Positions 1-8,930 of a stretch of 64,000 nucleotides of DNA are shown piece by piece. How positions within the stretch are numbered: the stretch's first letter is position 1; every line of letters starts with the position of its first letter. The notes below the pieces were generated by a model. It saw nothing but the letters and a program-made list of their open reading frames with translations, searched no databases and was not told where the DNA came from. The stretch is from contig NZ_JAGKJJ010000003.1 of the NCBI RefSeq assembly GCF_020329505.1, positions 1-64,000 on the forward strand, given 5' to 3'. The position numbers and the translations under genes are program-made. Origin of the DNA: Bradyrhizobium semiaridum. GTDB lineage: Bacteria > Pseudomonadota > Alphaproteobacteria > Rhizobiales > Xanthobacteraceae.

Positions 1-145
1 GGAGAAGCCGTCAGCGCGCGAGGCGCTTGCAAAGATCGGCGCCGAACCGGCGGGCGGCACGCCCGAACAATTCGGCCGGCTGGTCGGCGATCAGGTTTCG
101 CATTGGCACAAGGTCGTCGCCGACGCCGGCATCAAGGTCCAGTAA
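1..145 (+). CDS. TctC/Bug-family tricarboxylate receptor, C-terminal end (partial)
   Basis: Open frame entering from the left edge (codons in phase from base 2) and ending at a TAA. The 47 visible residues match the C-terminus of periplasmic substrate-binding proteins of tripartite tricarboxylate transporters, with the usual pattern of a G-x-EP-x-GGTPEQF loop followed by a terminal helix W-x-K-V-V-x-x-A-G-I-K-V-Q. Such proteins bind small carboxylates in the periplasm for a TctAB permease. Only 2 bp separate it from the next gene, so the two are probably co-transcribed. The substrate cannot be told from this piece. Confidence 0.75.
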   Translation, partial: EKPSAREALAKIGAEPAGGTPEQFGRLVGDQVSHWHKVVADAGIKVQ

Positions 146-147
146 CA

Positions 148-1044
148 GTGACATCAGATTTTCGCGTGACGCTCCTCGGGACGGGGACACCAATCCCCCG
201 TCCTGATCGTTTTGGCCCAAGCACGCTGATCGAAGCGGGCAGCCACACTGTGCTGATCGATGCCGGCCGAGGCGCCACTATGCGATTGTTTCAGCTCGGT
301 GTTCCGATCGGCCGGATCGATGCGCTGTTGCTCACGCATTTTCATTCCGATCACACGGTCGGCATTCCAGATCTCTGGCTGACCGGCTGGCTAAGCTCGC
401 ATTTCGGCAACCGTCGCCGACCGTTCAACGTGATCGGCCCGGTCGGCACAGCGAGGCTCATGCATCATCTGCAAGCAGCCTATGCGCACGACATCGAGAT
501 TCGTGTCGAGGACGAAAAGCTCGCCCGCGAGCATGTGGCAGTCACAGTAGAAGAATTTGGTGAAGACGGCGTCGTCTATCAAGCCGGCGACCTGCGCGTC
601 ATCGCCTTCACCGTTGATCATGGCGACGCGATCAAGCCGGCCTATGGCTTTCGCATTGAGTATCAAGGCCGGGTCGCGGTGATCTCCGGCGACACTCGCT
701 ACAACGTGAACTTGCTCCGCTACGGCGAGGGAGCCGATCTGCTGGTGCACGAGGTTGCGATGGCTCCGCCGGAACTGCTGGGCCAAGCCGACATCCAGCG
801 CATCATCAATCATCACACCTCGCCGCAGGAAGCCGGACGCGTATTTGCGCAAACACGGCCGAAGCTCGCCGCCTTCACCCACCTCGTCATGCTCGCCAGT
901 CAGACCGTGGCCGCCCCGACTATCGAAGCGCTGATCGCGGCAACCCGTGAAATCTATGAGGGGCCGCTTGAGGTCGGCGAGGATTTGATGAGCTTCGAGA
1001 TCGGCGAGAGCGTTACGGTTCGAAAACCTGAATCTAGCCTCTGA
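148..1044 (+). CDS. MBL-fold metallo-hydrolase (RNase Z-like)
   Basis: A 298-aa protein of the metallo-beta-lactamase superfamily. The zinc-binding signature T-H-F-H-S-D-H is clear about 65 residues in, preceded by the typical LLGTGTP N-terminal strand; later HH and HL motifs (near NHHTSP and FTHL) supply the remaining metal ligands. Layout resembles the RNase Z/arylsulfatase-like branch. I chose the GTG at 148, two bases after the receptor stop, because homology starts at the strand DFRVTLLGTGTP; an in-frame upstream start at 103 would lie inside the receptor gene. Cytoplasmic hydrolase; the substrate is unknown, and tRNA processing is unlikely in this operon with a carboxylate receptor. Confidence 0.85.
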   Translation: MTSDFRVTLLGTGTPIPRPDRFGPSTLIEAGSHTVLIDAGRGATMRLFQLGVPIGRIDALLLTHFHSDHTVGIPDLWLTGWLSSHFGNRRRPFNVIGPVGTARLMHHLQAAYAHDIEIRVEDEKLAREHVAVTVEEFGEDGVVYQAGDLRVIAFTVDHGDAIKPAYGFRIEYQGRVAVISGDTRYNVNLLRYGEGADLLVHEVAMAPPELLGQADIQRIINHHTSPQEAGRVFAQTRPKLAAFTHLVMLASQTVAAPTIEALIAATREIYEGPLEVGEDLMSFEIGESVTVRKPESSL

Positions 1045-1052
1045 AAGCTCAG

Positions 1053-1105
1053 CTATGGGTCAAAACGGGAAGAACTCAGGTTGAGCAAATCTGGTTCGCA
1101 CTGCC
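1053..1105. repeat. Degenerate intergenic repeat, copy 1
   Basis: The stretch beginning TATGGGTCAAAACGGGAAGA resembles a second stretch at 1981-2042 (AAGGGTCAAAATGCGAAGAC), including the following GAGCAAATC and CCGC segments. Both sit just outside the DUF1003 gene. Similar GGGTCAAAA-containing intergenic sequences are, from memory, common in Bradyrhizobium-type genomes. A weaker relative (CTAAGGGCCAGAAGACGACA) lies near 1240-1260. The rest of 1045-1322 shows no gene. Confidence 0.45.
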
Positions 1106-1322
1106 GCGACAAGCGGAACCTCCTTGAGACCGAGCGCAACTTCGCAGAAGGGGACAAAAGCCGACCACGGCGCCCCGCTCGGCCTTGGTCCGCTTCCCTC
1201 CCGGCAGCGGACATCGCGGCACTCCAAGCAACCGTCGGCTAAGGGCCAGAAGACGACATCGATAGGCGTGATGTAAAGATTGGGCTTCTGGCTTCTCGCA
1301 GCAGGAACGTTGTCGCACTCAG

Positions 1323-1856
1323 CTAGGCCCTCGTCTCTTCAATCTTATCGAGAACTCGCTCCGGTGCGATGTCTGAGGCAGCTTCCTGAAGCTCTTCGTC
1401 CTGGCGGGGATCGATCCCATTTTTGTTGGCTATTTCATTGAGGAGCGCGACCATCTTTGTAATCTCATGTTCAGTGAGGAGACTGATCTGCAGATCCAAC
1501 TCAGCCCTTCTATCTGCTTCCGCAGCCATACGATTCTGAGAGATCAGCACAAAGGTCGAAAGAAAGATTGCCTCTACAGAAGCGATCATAGCGAGCACTA
1601 CAAAGCTTTCATCCCATGGTGAAATTCCTGGGAGCCACCGGATATTTGCAGCTATCCAAAATCCAAAAGCGAATAGGTGTAGGTAAGCAAATAGCATACT
1701 GCCGGTGAACGAAGTTATCGCATCGGCTACCTTCTGCTGAATGGACGCCTTGGCTTGCTCCCGCTTCCTTCGTTCGACCAGCGCCTGGATATTCCGTTCG
1801 AGAGCGGGCGTCAGTCCTGGCGCAGCTTTTGGGCGGGGCGCTAAGGGTTTCTTCAT
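1323..1856 (-). CDS. DUF1003 domain membrane protein
   Basis: A 177-aa protein. Two hydrophobic segments (roughly residues 45-65 and 80-100) are followed by the DUF1003 hallmark, an FLSTFVLISQNRMAAEADRR-type segment and then a D-L-Q-I-S-L-L-T-E-H-E helix. The N-terminus is basic. I chose the ATG at 1856, since residues upstream of it look random; the frame extends to 1973. DUF1003 proteins are inner-membrane proteins of unknown function. Transcribed opposite to both neighbours and flanked on each side by a copy of the degenerate repeat described here. Confidence 0.85.
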   Translation of the reverse strand: MKKPLAPRPKAAPGLTPALERNIQALVERRKREQAKASIQQKVADAITSFTGSMLFAYLHLFAFGFWIAANIRWLPGISPWDESFVVLAMIASVEAIFLSTFVLISQNRMAAEADRRAELDLQISLLTEHEITKMVALLNEIANKNGIDPRQDEELQEAASDIAPERVLDKIEETRA

Positions 1857-1980
1857 GCGTGGGAAACGGGCGCGTCTTAGGACCGTTCCTATTACTTGGC
1901 CAGATGATGATGACGCACCTTTTAGCGCAGGATCGTCGATCCACAGGTCGAGCCGTGTGTAGCGCCACCTCATGGGCCGC

Positions 1981-2042
1981 TAAGGGTCAAAATGCGAAGA
2001 CCTCACACAGAGCAAATCGAGTCCGCTCCGCCCTACTAAGCG
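1981..2042. repeat. Degenerate intergenic repeat, copy 2
   Basis: Partner of the stretch at 1053-1105: the same GGGTCAAAA-x-GCGAAGA core, then GAGCAAATC and a CCGCTCCGCC-like segment. The remainder of 1857-2273 contains only short random frames, and I see no gene in it. Confidence 0.45.
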
Positions 2043-2279
2043 GACCTTATTGGCTTGTGCTGTAACTTCGCTGATGGTTCACAGGCGGCGGTGAAGGGCT
2101 TGCGGCAGCTATGTCTCGATAGCTGCGCAAAGCAGACCTGTCTGAATTCGATCGCGTGGTCGTAGCGTCGTAGCGTCCTCTCGGAACGAGGATCGGAGCT
2201 CCCACCGTCGGATCGCGCAATTGACGAGCGCGAGAGGCCGCCCATCCGGAGCCCATCTCGATGCTTGTCGAGCTCACCT

Positions 2280-2486
2280 TATCAAGCAACGCCCAGCGCT
2301 GTCCTCGTTCGGCACCTCATCGCCGGTGTCCGCATCGACCTTCAGATACTTGATGCGATGGCCGGTCTGTCGGTTTAGCTGATTGAAGGAAATCTTCTCG
2401 CTCTCCGAGGTAGCGGGATAGAGCGCAACCGGGCAGGTCACCAGAGACAATCGCAGAAAGCCTTTCCAATTGGCGCGCGGTGCCAT
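2280..2486 (-). pseudogene. ku: Broken ku: N-terminal piece of bacterial Ku
   Basis: Starting at the ATG at 2486 the frame reads MAPRANWKGFLRLSLVTCPV and continues through SESEKISFNQLNRQTGHRI to a GDEVPNED segment, an unmistakable start of bacterial Ku, the DNA-end-binding protein of non-homologous end joining. At about residue 64, where NEDIVKGYK is expected, the sequence switches to unrelated residues and stops. Ku is normally about 270-300 aa, so over three quarters are gone. Further ku pieces occur on the plus strand near 56.85-57.04 kb. Confidence 0.85.
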
Positions 2487-2623
2487 GTACGCGGAACTCC
2501 GGTCTTCGGGTACTTGACTCAAGACGGATGGGAGCACCGGGTTCCGACAACCCACGAAGCCCACCGCATGATTTCTACGGGAGGGGTATCGACTCTTTTG
2601 TTCCCTTTATGTTCTAATTGGGT

Positions 2624-3022
2624 ATGTCCGACCGACCCGCGAGCTGGCGGATGCCCAACCCGAAGCAGATGGAAAAAATGGCCGCTGCTGCCCGCCCGCA
2701 TCCGATGCCGACCGCAGGATTAGCTCCTGACGCCGATTTGCCGCCGGAATACTGGCGGGCGCTTCTGGAGGACGCTTGCGCCGAAGTAAGGCCGGCGGTC
2801 CCCTCTGCCGGAGCGCTGCGGCTAAGCCAAATTCCTCAACATCTCTTACGGGTGGGATGCCGCCGATGCGGCAGGTTAGTCGAGATCCAGAGGACCGACG
2901 CCACCCGTCTCTACGGTGCAGAAACGATCTGGAAAGAGGTCGGCCAGCGGCTATTGGGCAATACCTGTACGCACCGTACGGGGCGTCATGAAGAGGATGG
3001 CTGCTGGCCAACGTTCGACTAG
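2624..3022 (+). CDS. Conserved hypothetical with zinc-ribbon-like Cys pairs
   Basis: About 132 aa. The C-terminal half carries a C-R-R-C pair followed by an R-L-V-E-I-Q-R-T-D-A-x-R-L-Y-G segment, then a C-x-H-R-T-G-x-H-E-D-G-C-W-P end. The spaced cysteines and histidines suggest metal binding. I recognise this pattern from uncharacterised rhizobial proteins but no function is known to me. The ATG at 2624 follows a TTG two codons upstream that could also serve. It is first in a plus-strand group with the next zinc-ribbon protein and an SRAP protein (gaps of 9 and 2 bp), which hints at a shared DNA-related role. Confidence 0.7.
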   Translation: MSDRPASWRMPNPKQMEKMAAAARPHPMPTAGLAPDADLPPEYWRALLEDACAEVRPAVPSAGALRLSQIPQHLLRVGCRRCGRLVEIQRTDATRLYGAETIWKEVGQRLLGNTCTHRTGRHEEDGCWPTFD

Positions 3023-3031
3023 GCACGGCGC

Positions 3032-3481
3032 ATGGCCCCGAAGCACCATCCAACGCCCTTGTCAGGAAGCGACCGAAAGGCACTCGGCAAGGAGCTCGGC
3101 AAAGCCCGTGCAATGACCGCGATCCTCGGCTCGCAGTCGGCTGAGGCCCGCGCCAAGGGCGAAGCTCTCATCAAGCAGGCGGACAAGCTGCTCTGCGAAT
3201 CTTGGAACGAGAAGATGTGGGCCGATGGAGGACCAGTCGATCCATCCCCCACGATCGACCAGGCCGTGAACGGCGGATACTCCTGGCTCGAGATCGAGTG
3301 CTCGCGGTGCAAGACCAAAAGGGACGTCGATCTGGCTGCGCTGCGGCATCCCCCCACCACGTCGGTCCACGACCTCGCAAGCCGGCTTCGTTGCAGTAAG
3401 TGTGCTAAGGCCGGCCGACGGCCCGGGGCTACCCTTCTGCAACTGACAGGCCGTCCTCGCCAGGCACCTCCGGAGACCTGA
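3032..3481 (+). CDS. Conserved hypothetical, zinc-ribbon type
   Basis: 149 aa. A helical N-terminal half is followed by a segment [20 protein letters not shown] and, about 30 residues later, [14 protein letters not shown], so two CxxC knuckles likely chelate one zinc. It ends 2 bp before the SRAP start, so the pair is surely one operon. Similar proteins next to SRAP genes are familiar from Bradyrhizobium genomes. Function unknown; a DNA- or RNA-contacting accessory to SRAP is an inference from context only. Confidence 0.75.
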   Translation: MAPKHHPTPLSGSDRKALGKELGKARAMTAILGSQSAEARAKGEALIKQADKLLCESWNEKMWADGGPVDPSPTIDQAVNGGYSWLEIECSRCKTKRDVDLAALRHPPTTSVHDLASRLRCSKCAKAGRRPGATLLQLTGRPRQAPPET

Positions 3482-3483
3482 AC

Positions 3484-4212
3484 GTGTGTAATCTCTACTC
3501 GATGACGAAGAACGTGGACGCGATCCGTCGCTTGTTTGGCGCACTCAACAGCAGCGTCGGCAACTTACCTAGCATGCCAGGAATTTTCCCGGACTACCCA
3601 GCCCCGATCGTCCGCAACGTGCCCGACGGGCGCGAAGTCGCCATGGCGCGCTGGGGTATGCCGTCTTCCTCGGAAGCGCTGATGAAGGCGGCGAAGAAGC
3701 GAGCCGAGAAGCTTCAGGATAAGGGCAAAACGGTCGACTTCAAGGAGTTGCTGCGGATGGAGCCGGACAGCGGCACGACCAATATCCGCAACACCAGCAG
3801 TAAACATTGGAAGAGATGGCTCGGGCCGGACAATCGCTGCCTGGTCCCGCTGACTTCGTTTTCCGAGTACGACACCGTGGACGGGAAGAAGGTGCCGGTG
3901 TGGTTCGCGCTTGACGAGTCTCGACCCCTCTCCGCTTTTGCAGGCATCTGGACAAATTGGACATCCGTGCGGAAGGTTAAGGAAGGCCCAGTGACCGCCG
4001 ATGTATTCGGTTTCCTGACCTGCGAGCCAAACGCGGAGGTGAAACGCGTCCACCCAAAGGCAATGCCCGCGATTCTGACGACCGCCGAAGAATACGACAC
4101 TTGGCTGCGGGCGCCCTGGGATGAGGCCAAAGCGCTGCAACGGGCACTTCCCGATGGGAAGCTAAAGGTCGTCGCCACTGGCGAGAAGGAAGATCCAGCG
4201 ACCACAGCGTAG
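3484..4212 (+). CDS. SRAP-family abasic-site processing protein (YedK/HMCES-like)
   Basis: 242 aa. The protein begins MCNLYS, placing the catalytic cysteine at position 2 after Met removal, as in all active SRAP proteins. The family residues are visible in order: an N-T near residue 103 (IRNTSSKHW), the catalytic glutamate in PLTSFSEYD, and the histidine in [16 protein letters not shown] proteins form a covalent Cys2 link to abasic sites in single-stranded DNA and shield them from cleavage. Full length for the family (about 220-250 aa). Sits at the end of a three-gene group with two zinc-ribbon proteins. Confidence 0.93.
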   Translation: MCNLYSMTKNVDAIRRLFGALNSSVGNLPSMPGIFPDYPAPIVRNVPDGREVAMARWGMPSSSEALMKAAKKRAEKLQDKGKTVDFKELLRMEPDSGTTNIRNTSSKHWKRWLGPDNRCLVPLTSFSEYDTVDGKKVPVWFALDESRPLSAFAGIWTNWTSVRKVKEGPVTADVFGFLTCEPNAEVKRVHPKAMPAILTTAEEYDTWLRAPWDEAKALQRALPDGKLKVVATGEKEDPATTA

Positions 4213-4330
4213 GTTCTCCTGCGGAACACGTGGACAAGCTTAGCCTCCCGCAAAATGGAATCCCTGCCCCGTGCTAACCGCGCGGAACGAGCAACGGGCG
4301 AGAGGATTCGTCCGGGCAGGAGCGATTTTC

Positions 4331-4642
4331 ATGCTGAAGACGAGAGAAAGACGGCCGGGAATCCGAACATTGCGTGGTTGGGCGATCTCCCTACTGCAAG
4401 ACGCAGGTGCCGTCCGTGAATGCGAGGAGCATGGCTGGATGAAAGATCGTGCCGATCCTCACGCCCGCGACAGAGCGCTGGAAATCGCGAGACAATATCC
4501 GCCGGCAGGACTGTCTGCGGGACAGGCCGAGGCCGAGATTCGGGAAGTGCTGGAATCGATCGGCGACACTTGTCCGGAGTGCCGCCCTGAGAATGGCATC
4601 GCCATTGCGGCGAGCTCTCCGGTGAAACTCATCATTACTTAG
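4331..4642 (+). CDS. Small conserved hypothetical protein
   Basis: 103 aa if begun at the ATG at 4331 (the frame is open from 4271, but those residues look random). Mostly helical: SLLQDAGAVRECEEHGWMKD, then an R-A-D-P-H-A-R-D-R-A-L-E-I-A-R run and a G-x-S-A-G-Q-A-E-A-E-I-R-E-V-L-E-S-I-G-D-T-C-P-E-C end. I have a sense of this as a widespread Bradyrhizobium hypothetical; no function known. Separate from the SRAP gene by about 120 bp. Confidence 0.6.
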   Translation: MLKTRERRPGIRTLRGWAISLLQDAGAVRECEEHGWMKDRADPHARDRALEIARQYPPAGLSAGQAEAEIREVLESIGDTCPECRPENGIAIAASSPVKLIIT

Positions 4643-5258
4643 GATGGGGGGTGAAATCTTGAAGGCGACGAGCAAGTCACACAGTGAGCTTGCGTTCCGC
4701 TTTCGACAGCTCTGGCACACTCGTATTCACCAGCACCGTGAGCACCGCCCTCGACTTGCGAATTATGGCGCGCTCGGAGGGCGGACTCGTTTGCTGTAAT
4801 TGGGCAAAGGTTTAAGGTGCATTTCCCGCCTATAAGTCGTTTTCCGGTACGCCATCGAGATGAGGCTGCAGAAAGTCCCTGCTCGGTCACCGCCGAGTTT
4901 CCGGAGCTACCTTATTCAGCGGCCGCCCAATTACCTGGACCGAGGAAAACGGTGCTGTCCGCGAAACTCAGGTGCGGTTGGCCGGAGCATGCGTAGTCAA
5001 GACGGATACTGCGTCGGTCCGCGCTTTAGAAGCAATAGCGCGATGAGAAGCTCGTCCTTCTCAAGGACGGGCGCATTTTGCAGGTGCGCTACGATGGCTC
5101 GCACATCTTTCGGCTCGCCGGGGGGTTCAAGCACCGCTCGGGCGGGCTTTTAGCGGTTGGGTGAGTAGCAACGAGGTGAAAGCCCCTGCTCAACATACCG
5201 CGCCCAAGGCAGAACCGGCGAACGACAGCCAGCCGAAAGCGAAGATGGCGACGCCTCC
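4643..5258. other. Gene-poor stretch with a decayed frame
   Basis: No convincing gene. Between about 5039 and 5164 a plus-strand frame reads DEKLVLLKDGRILQVRYDGS and then HIFRLAGGFKHRSGG before a TGA. It looks like the tail of a real protein but has no start (a stop codon lies directly upstream). Its TGA overlaps a GTG that opens a 36-codon Lys/Pro/Ala-rich frame (5161-5271), which I consider too weak to call. Confidence 0.35.
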
Positions 5259-5933
5259 CTATTCGACGTAGGGGTTCATCTGCGCAATCGACTTCACCTC
5301 ACCTGACGGCACGAACATGAAGCGCTTGTCGTGGGAGACGATAAATCCCGTCGATGACGAGCGCACGAGACGTGCCTCTGAATACTCCGCGTCCTTGGTC
5401 GTGATCCTGTATGTGGTCTTACTGAAGCGTGCCTCATGGTCCGCGATGTTGCCGCCAATCCAGAAGATAGCCAGCGCCGAAGCACTCAGAGGGCCGGCCA
5501 AAACGACCCAAGACCGGCTCGCGCCGCTTTGCCAGGCAATGTAGGCGACCAAACTGCCAAACACGGCAGCGGCCCCGAAGGTGATCGAAAAGAGCGTCAT
5601 CGTGGAGAGAAAGTTGTGTGTGAAGAACAGCGCCACACAGAAGAACGCGATCACCGCCCAGGACGCCCATTTGATAGGTTTGAAGTAACGGCTAAGCGCG
5701 TCGGGCTGCTTGGCAGCCTTTCGGAAGTCCTCGATCGCGCCTACCGGGAGTGCGAACAGCGGCGGCAGAAGAAAGCCGAGAACCAATCCGACAGAATAAA
5801 TGACATTAGTGAGATCCATTACTCCAATGAAGTGAAGACCGATGATGTAGAAGTAGCCAATGTTGAACACGGAAACGACCGCGAATGCAGCGACCGTCAG
5901 CAACGCCCAATACTTTGAGATATTCTCCAACAT
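5259..5933 (-). CDS. Integral membrane protein of unknown function
   Basis: 224 aa with about five hydrophobic segments: residues 10-35, 40-65, 90-107, 112-133 and 142-162. They are followed by a soluble C-terminal tail of about 60 residues rich in beta-forming stretches (TYRITTKDAEYSEARLVRSS, then FMFVPSGEVKSI). Starts ATG at 5933. I do not recognise a family. The topology suggests an inner-membrane protein with a C-terminal domain on one side. Its neighbour upstream is a predicted 42-aa membrane peptide on the same strand. Confidence 0.7.
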   Translation of the reverse strand: MLENISKYWALLTVAAFAVVSVFNIGYFYIIGLHFIGVMDLTNVIYSVGLVLGFLLPPLFALPVGAIEDFRKAAKQPDALSRYFKPIKWASWAVIAFFCVALFFTHNFLSTMTLFSITFGAAAVFGSLVAYIAWQSGASRSWVVLAGPLSASALAIFWIGGNIADHEARFSKTTYRITTKDAEYSEARLVRSSSTGFIVSHDKRFMFVPSGEVKSIAQMNPYVE

Positions 5934-5988
5934 ACGCCAGCCCTCCCCGCGTTATGCACGCAAAGATAGCGGGGGAACCGGCATAAAA

Positions 5989-6117
5989 CTAGCCGCGCCG
6001 TCGCCAGAACATGAGAGCGGCGATCACCAACACGATGACGATGAGCGCGCCGATGGCCAACTGACCTTCGGCGTTCGCACTCAACATCCAGAAATGCACC
6101 TGCAGTTTGTCCGACAT
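5989..6117 (-). CDS. Predicted 42-aa single-span membrane protein
   Basis: Starts MSDKLQVHFWMLSANAEGQL, continues with a pure hydrophobic span (I-G-A-L-I-V-I-V-L-V-I-A-A-L-M-F) and ends with the basic anchor WRRRG. A GGAG lies about ten bases upstream of the ATG at 6117. A short soluble end, one transmembrane helix and a positively charged tail is a plausible small membrane protein. No family recognised. Confidence 0.55.
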   Translation of the reverse strand: MSDKLQVHFWMLSANAEGQLAIGALIVIVLVIAALMFWRRRG

Positions 6118-6400
6118 GGCCGAGCTTCTCCGCCGCGTGAAGCGGTGCTTCGCGCGCTATCCGATTGACAGGATGCCTGGAGATGCGTCAGAAACGCTCT
6201 CGTTGCGGAGGGGAGTCCCAGACTCACCACCAGGCGGTGGACGGCGCTGTAGGAGGCGTCGTCCACCTTCCGCACTTATCCGCGATTCCCTGAAAGGTGA
6301 AGCGGCGATTCGCCTTAACGACGGTCTTTACCCGGAAAACAAAGTCACTTTTCCGGGGATAAATTCCACCCGCTGCGGAAAGCTCAAAGGACACAATGTC

Positions 6401-6550
6401 CTAGCCTGTGGGTGCGTGTGGGTTGGAATTCTTTTTCACAATCGCAATTCTGTTGACACTCAACATAACCATCGCAACGACCACCAGTACCATCACCGCG
6501 ACGATCACCAGAATTAAACAGCAAGCGGCCAGACAAATAACAAGCAGCAT
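6401..6550 (-). CDS. Possible 49-aa membrane peptide
   Basis: Frame from the ATG at 6550: MLLVICLAACCLILVIVAVM and further Val/Met residues form one long hydrophobic helix, then a basic tail containing IVKKNSNPHAPTG. No good ribosome binding site is visible, so this could be chance; the composition is strongly membrane-like. The 6551-7028 stretch to its right shows nothing else I can support. Confidence 0.35.
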   Translation of the reverse strand: MLLVICLAACCLILVIVAVMVLVVVAMVMLSVNRIAIVKKNSNPHAPTG

Positions 6551-7028
6551 TCGTCAATGCAGACGAAGCTAGCTATCTGACAGGTAGACGGCGGCTCAGT
6601 ATTTATCGGATGCCCGTCCGCTTTGCGAAGCCCGACCAGCATCATAAGCTACAAACTGCGCCTCAGCCGCCTCAAGAATCATCCAAACCCTAGCTCTCGC
6701 AGGTCAACCACGGTTTTTCACCCGTGGCGCATCGAGTTCTCGAAAACAAAGCGTCAGGCCTGCGCCTTGGACCAAGACCGGCTCCCACCCTCTAACCAAT
6801 CGTTCTCTGGAAGGAGACACCGCTTCCAGCCCGACTGAAAAGCTTTGCGACCAAGCCTTACCAGTCGCGAGCTGTCCAGTGACTAATGTGTTCCGGCTGC
6901 CATAGCACAATACCTACGACAACTTGCATCGTATTGATCGATCGCCTTCCGGCAAGGCCCTGGTTCAAGTTGCGCCGATTTACGGCAGTCCTTGACGCCA
7001 GAGCACCGCGCAAAGCGGCTCGGCCGCG

Positions 7029-8930
7029 TTAAGCCGCGATCGTCAGTTCGGCCTCGGCGGTTTCCGAATCGGTCTCAGCCTCCTCGTCCTCGGTTTCCCC
7101 TCGATAAGCTGATTGCCCGGTCGCCTTCTCGATCAGAGCCAACAGACGCTCCTGCCGATCTATCATGAACGCTTCAAACTGGTCGGCTCTGAGCAGGCTT
7201 GGATCAATCAAGTGCGAGCGCAAATAGCCATCGAGGTTTTGCATTGAAATAGGCGGCGTCTCCTTATCGCCCTGTTCAAGTTTCGAAAGGTAAATAGACG
7301 GCGCTGCCCCACCGATGATCCGATTGGTTCGATATGCAAGCGGCGTCTTGTTGATGATGGAGTCGTACACGGCCGGCTTGATCTTTCGATCTTCGCACCA
7401 TTTCTTCGGGAAGATGTGGTGAATATCAACGTTCTCGCCAAAGAAGACTATGTGATCAAATTTTTGGCCAGAGCGAATGTCCTCCGCGCCGGTTTTCATT
7501 AGCAACGCGTTGACGCCTTTGTAGGCAGCGGAGATGCGCATACGCATGGTCTTGAGCCGTTCAGCCCTGAAAGTCGAGTCACGAATGGTAGACGGTAGCG
7601 CCCCGCCCTTCAGCCACGCGGGCACCTCCAGGAAGTCCCTGGCGATGCGGGATTCGACAGCAGATCCGTAAAGCTCACCGAAAACCCCATTCCAATACCA
7701 TTGTGACAACTTAGCCCGATTGGCTTCGTGCTCCCAAGCGGCTCCTATATCGGCTAGGATCGCGGCCAACGGGATGATCTGAGTTTGATAAGGCAAGTCG
7801 AATACGCGATAGATGTGCAGCATGTGCAAGAACTTGGCAGCCCGCACAAAGCCCTCTTCGACCTGCGCTTGGTATTTCTTGTAGGCATCAAGTGGAAGAT
7901 TTAGCAGCGCGTTGCGATTGCCCGAGACAGCCGGCAATTCTTTGCCTTGCTTACCAGCTGCTTCCGCTTCGCGCCTCCGCTCTCGTGCGTGAAATAGGGA
8001 GACAGCATGCAGGAAGTCCGTATTCGAAACCGCCGCAATGATGCCCGAGTCCTGACCGGCTGGCCTCAACATCTCCTTGAAGCGATGCTGCCGGCCGAAT
8101 TCCCCGTCTTTTCCATACCAATCGCGACGCAGCTCATAACCATCGGCGGCATACATCGCAGTCACTAGTTCGAAGGCATCCAGAGCCTTCCCGCCCGTGT
8201 TCACTTTCTCGAACACAACGCAGACAGCTTCCTTTGAAGTGCCCGCCCCCAAGGCGATTACTGGCACCTGGTAATGGATGAAGTTATCAAGAACATTTTC
8301 TTTGAATTGGCGAAGCACGTCCCACTTCTTCGGAAACTCGCCGTCTTTCATGAAGTGTTCGATGAACTGCTTTTGCCATTCGTCCCAGTTGAAGATCATT
8401 GATACTGGGTACATCAGCCGCTCGAATTCCTTCTCTCTCGTGGTCAGGTCGAGCACAATCTTGCGGCCAAAGTCCTCCGCCAGGAGCCGATCTTCTCCGA
8501 CGGACACAATGGCTTCATCCCGTTCCACGGTTGGGTCGAGCGCCTTGACGATATCGATATAGAATAACCGTTTGACCCTCTTCTTCTTCGGCGTGATGGT
8601 CTCCACCACCTTGCCCCGAAGCGACACTTGGTAAAGTGAGGTCATTCGCTGCTGGCCATCAAGCAAGAGTGCCTCAGGCCGGGTAGTGACTGCATTATCC
8701 GGCGCGCCTTCGATGGGTCGGGGCTTGAAATCAACCACCCCTCCCGTTTCCAGCGTCATCAATGCCCCAATTGGAAAACCGCGCGAGACCGAGGAGATCA
8801 AGCTCTTTATTCGGTCTTCGTCCCAAACCCAACTCCTCTGAAAGTCAGGCAACTGAAGAAGTCCGCCTTCGCACTTCTTCAACAGTTCATGCAGCCCGTA
8901 AGGATTGGTCTTGAACGATGCGACAGCCAT
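7029..8930 (-). CDS. DUF262/HNH protein (GmrSD-like type IV restriction factor)
   Basis: 633 aa. N-terminal DUF262 (ParB/sulfiredoxin-like, GmrS-type) shows L-P-D-F-Q-R-S-W-V-W near residues 27-36 and the nucleotide-binding motif DGQQRMTSLYQ at 91-101. The C-terminal part carries an HNH-like nuclease site DIHHIFPKKW near residue 500, with a downstream N-K-T-P-L-A-Y-R-T-N-R-I segment. In GmrSD proteins the DUF262 domain uses an NTP to drive cleavage of modified (glucosylated hydroxymethylcytosine) phage DNA. Single-chain fusions of both domains are common. Acidic tail (E/D/T-rich). First gene of the defence island, divergent from the nuclease gene on its right. The target modification is unknown. 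Confidence 0.85.
   Translation of the reverse strand: MAVASFKTNPYGLHELLKKCEGGLLQLPDFQRSWVWDEDRIKSLISSVSRGFPIGALMTLETGGVVDFKPRPIEGAPDNAVTTRPEALLLDGQQRMTSLYQVSLRGKVVETITPKKKRVKRLFYIDIVKALDPTVERDEAIVSVGEDRLLAEDFGRKIVLDLTTREKEFERLMYPVSMIFNWDEWQKQFIEHFMKDGEFPKKWDVLRQFKENVLDNFIHYQVPVIALGAGTSKEAVCVVFEKVNTGGKALDAFELVTAMYAADGYELRRDWYGKDGEFGRQHRFKEMLRPAGQDSGIIAAVSNTDFLHAVSLFHARERRREAEAAGKQGKELPAVSGNRNALLNLPLDAYKKYQAQVEEGFVRAAKFLHMLHIYRVFDLPYQTQIIPLAAILADIGAAWEHEANRAKLSQWYWNGVFGELYGSAVESRIARDFLEVPAWLKGGALPSTIRDSTFRAERLKTMRMRISAAYKGVNALLMKTGAEDIRSGQKFDHIVFFGENVDIHHIFPKKWCEDRKIKPAVYDSIINKTPLAYRTNRIIGGAAPSIYLSKLEQGDKETPPISMQNLDGYLRSHLIDPSLLRADQFEAFMIDRQERLLALIEKATGQSAYRGETEDEEAETDSETAEAELTIAA

Noticed and set aside
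5161..5271. 36-codon GTG frame overlapping a TGA
   Set aside because: No ribosome binding site and a Lys/Pro/Ala-rich composition; probably chance.
6900..7020. Possible tRNA or att site left of the island
   Set aside because: No cloverleaf or T-loop sequence could be formed.
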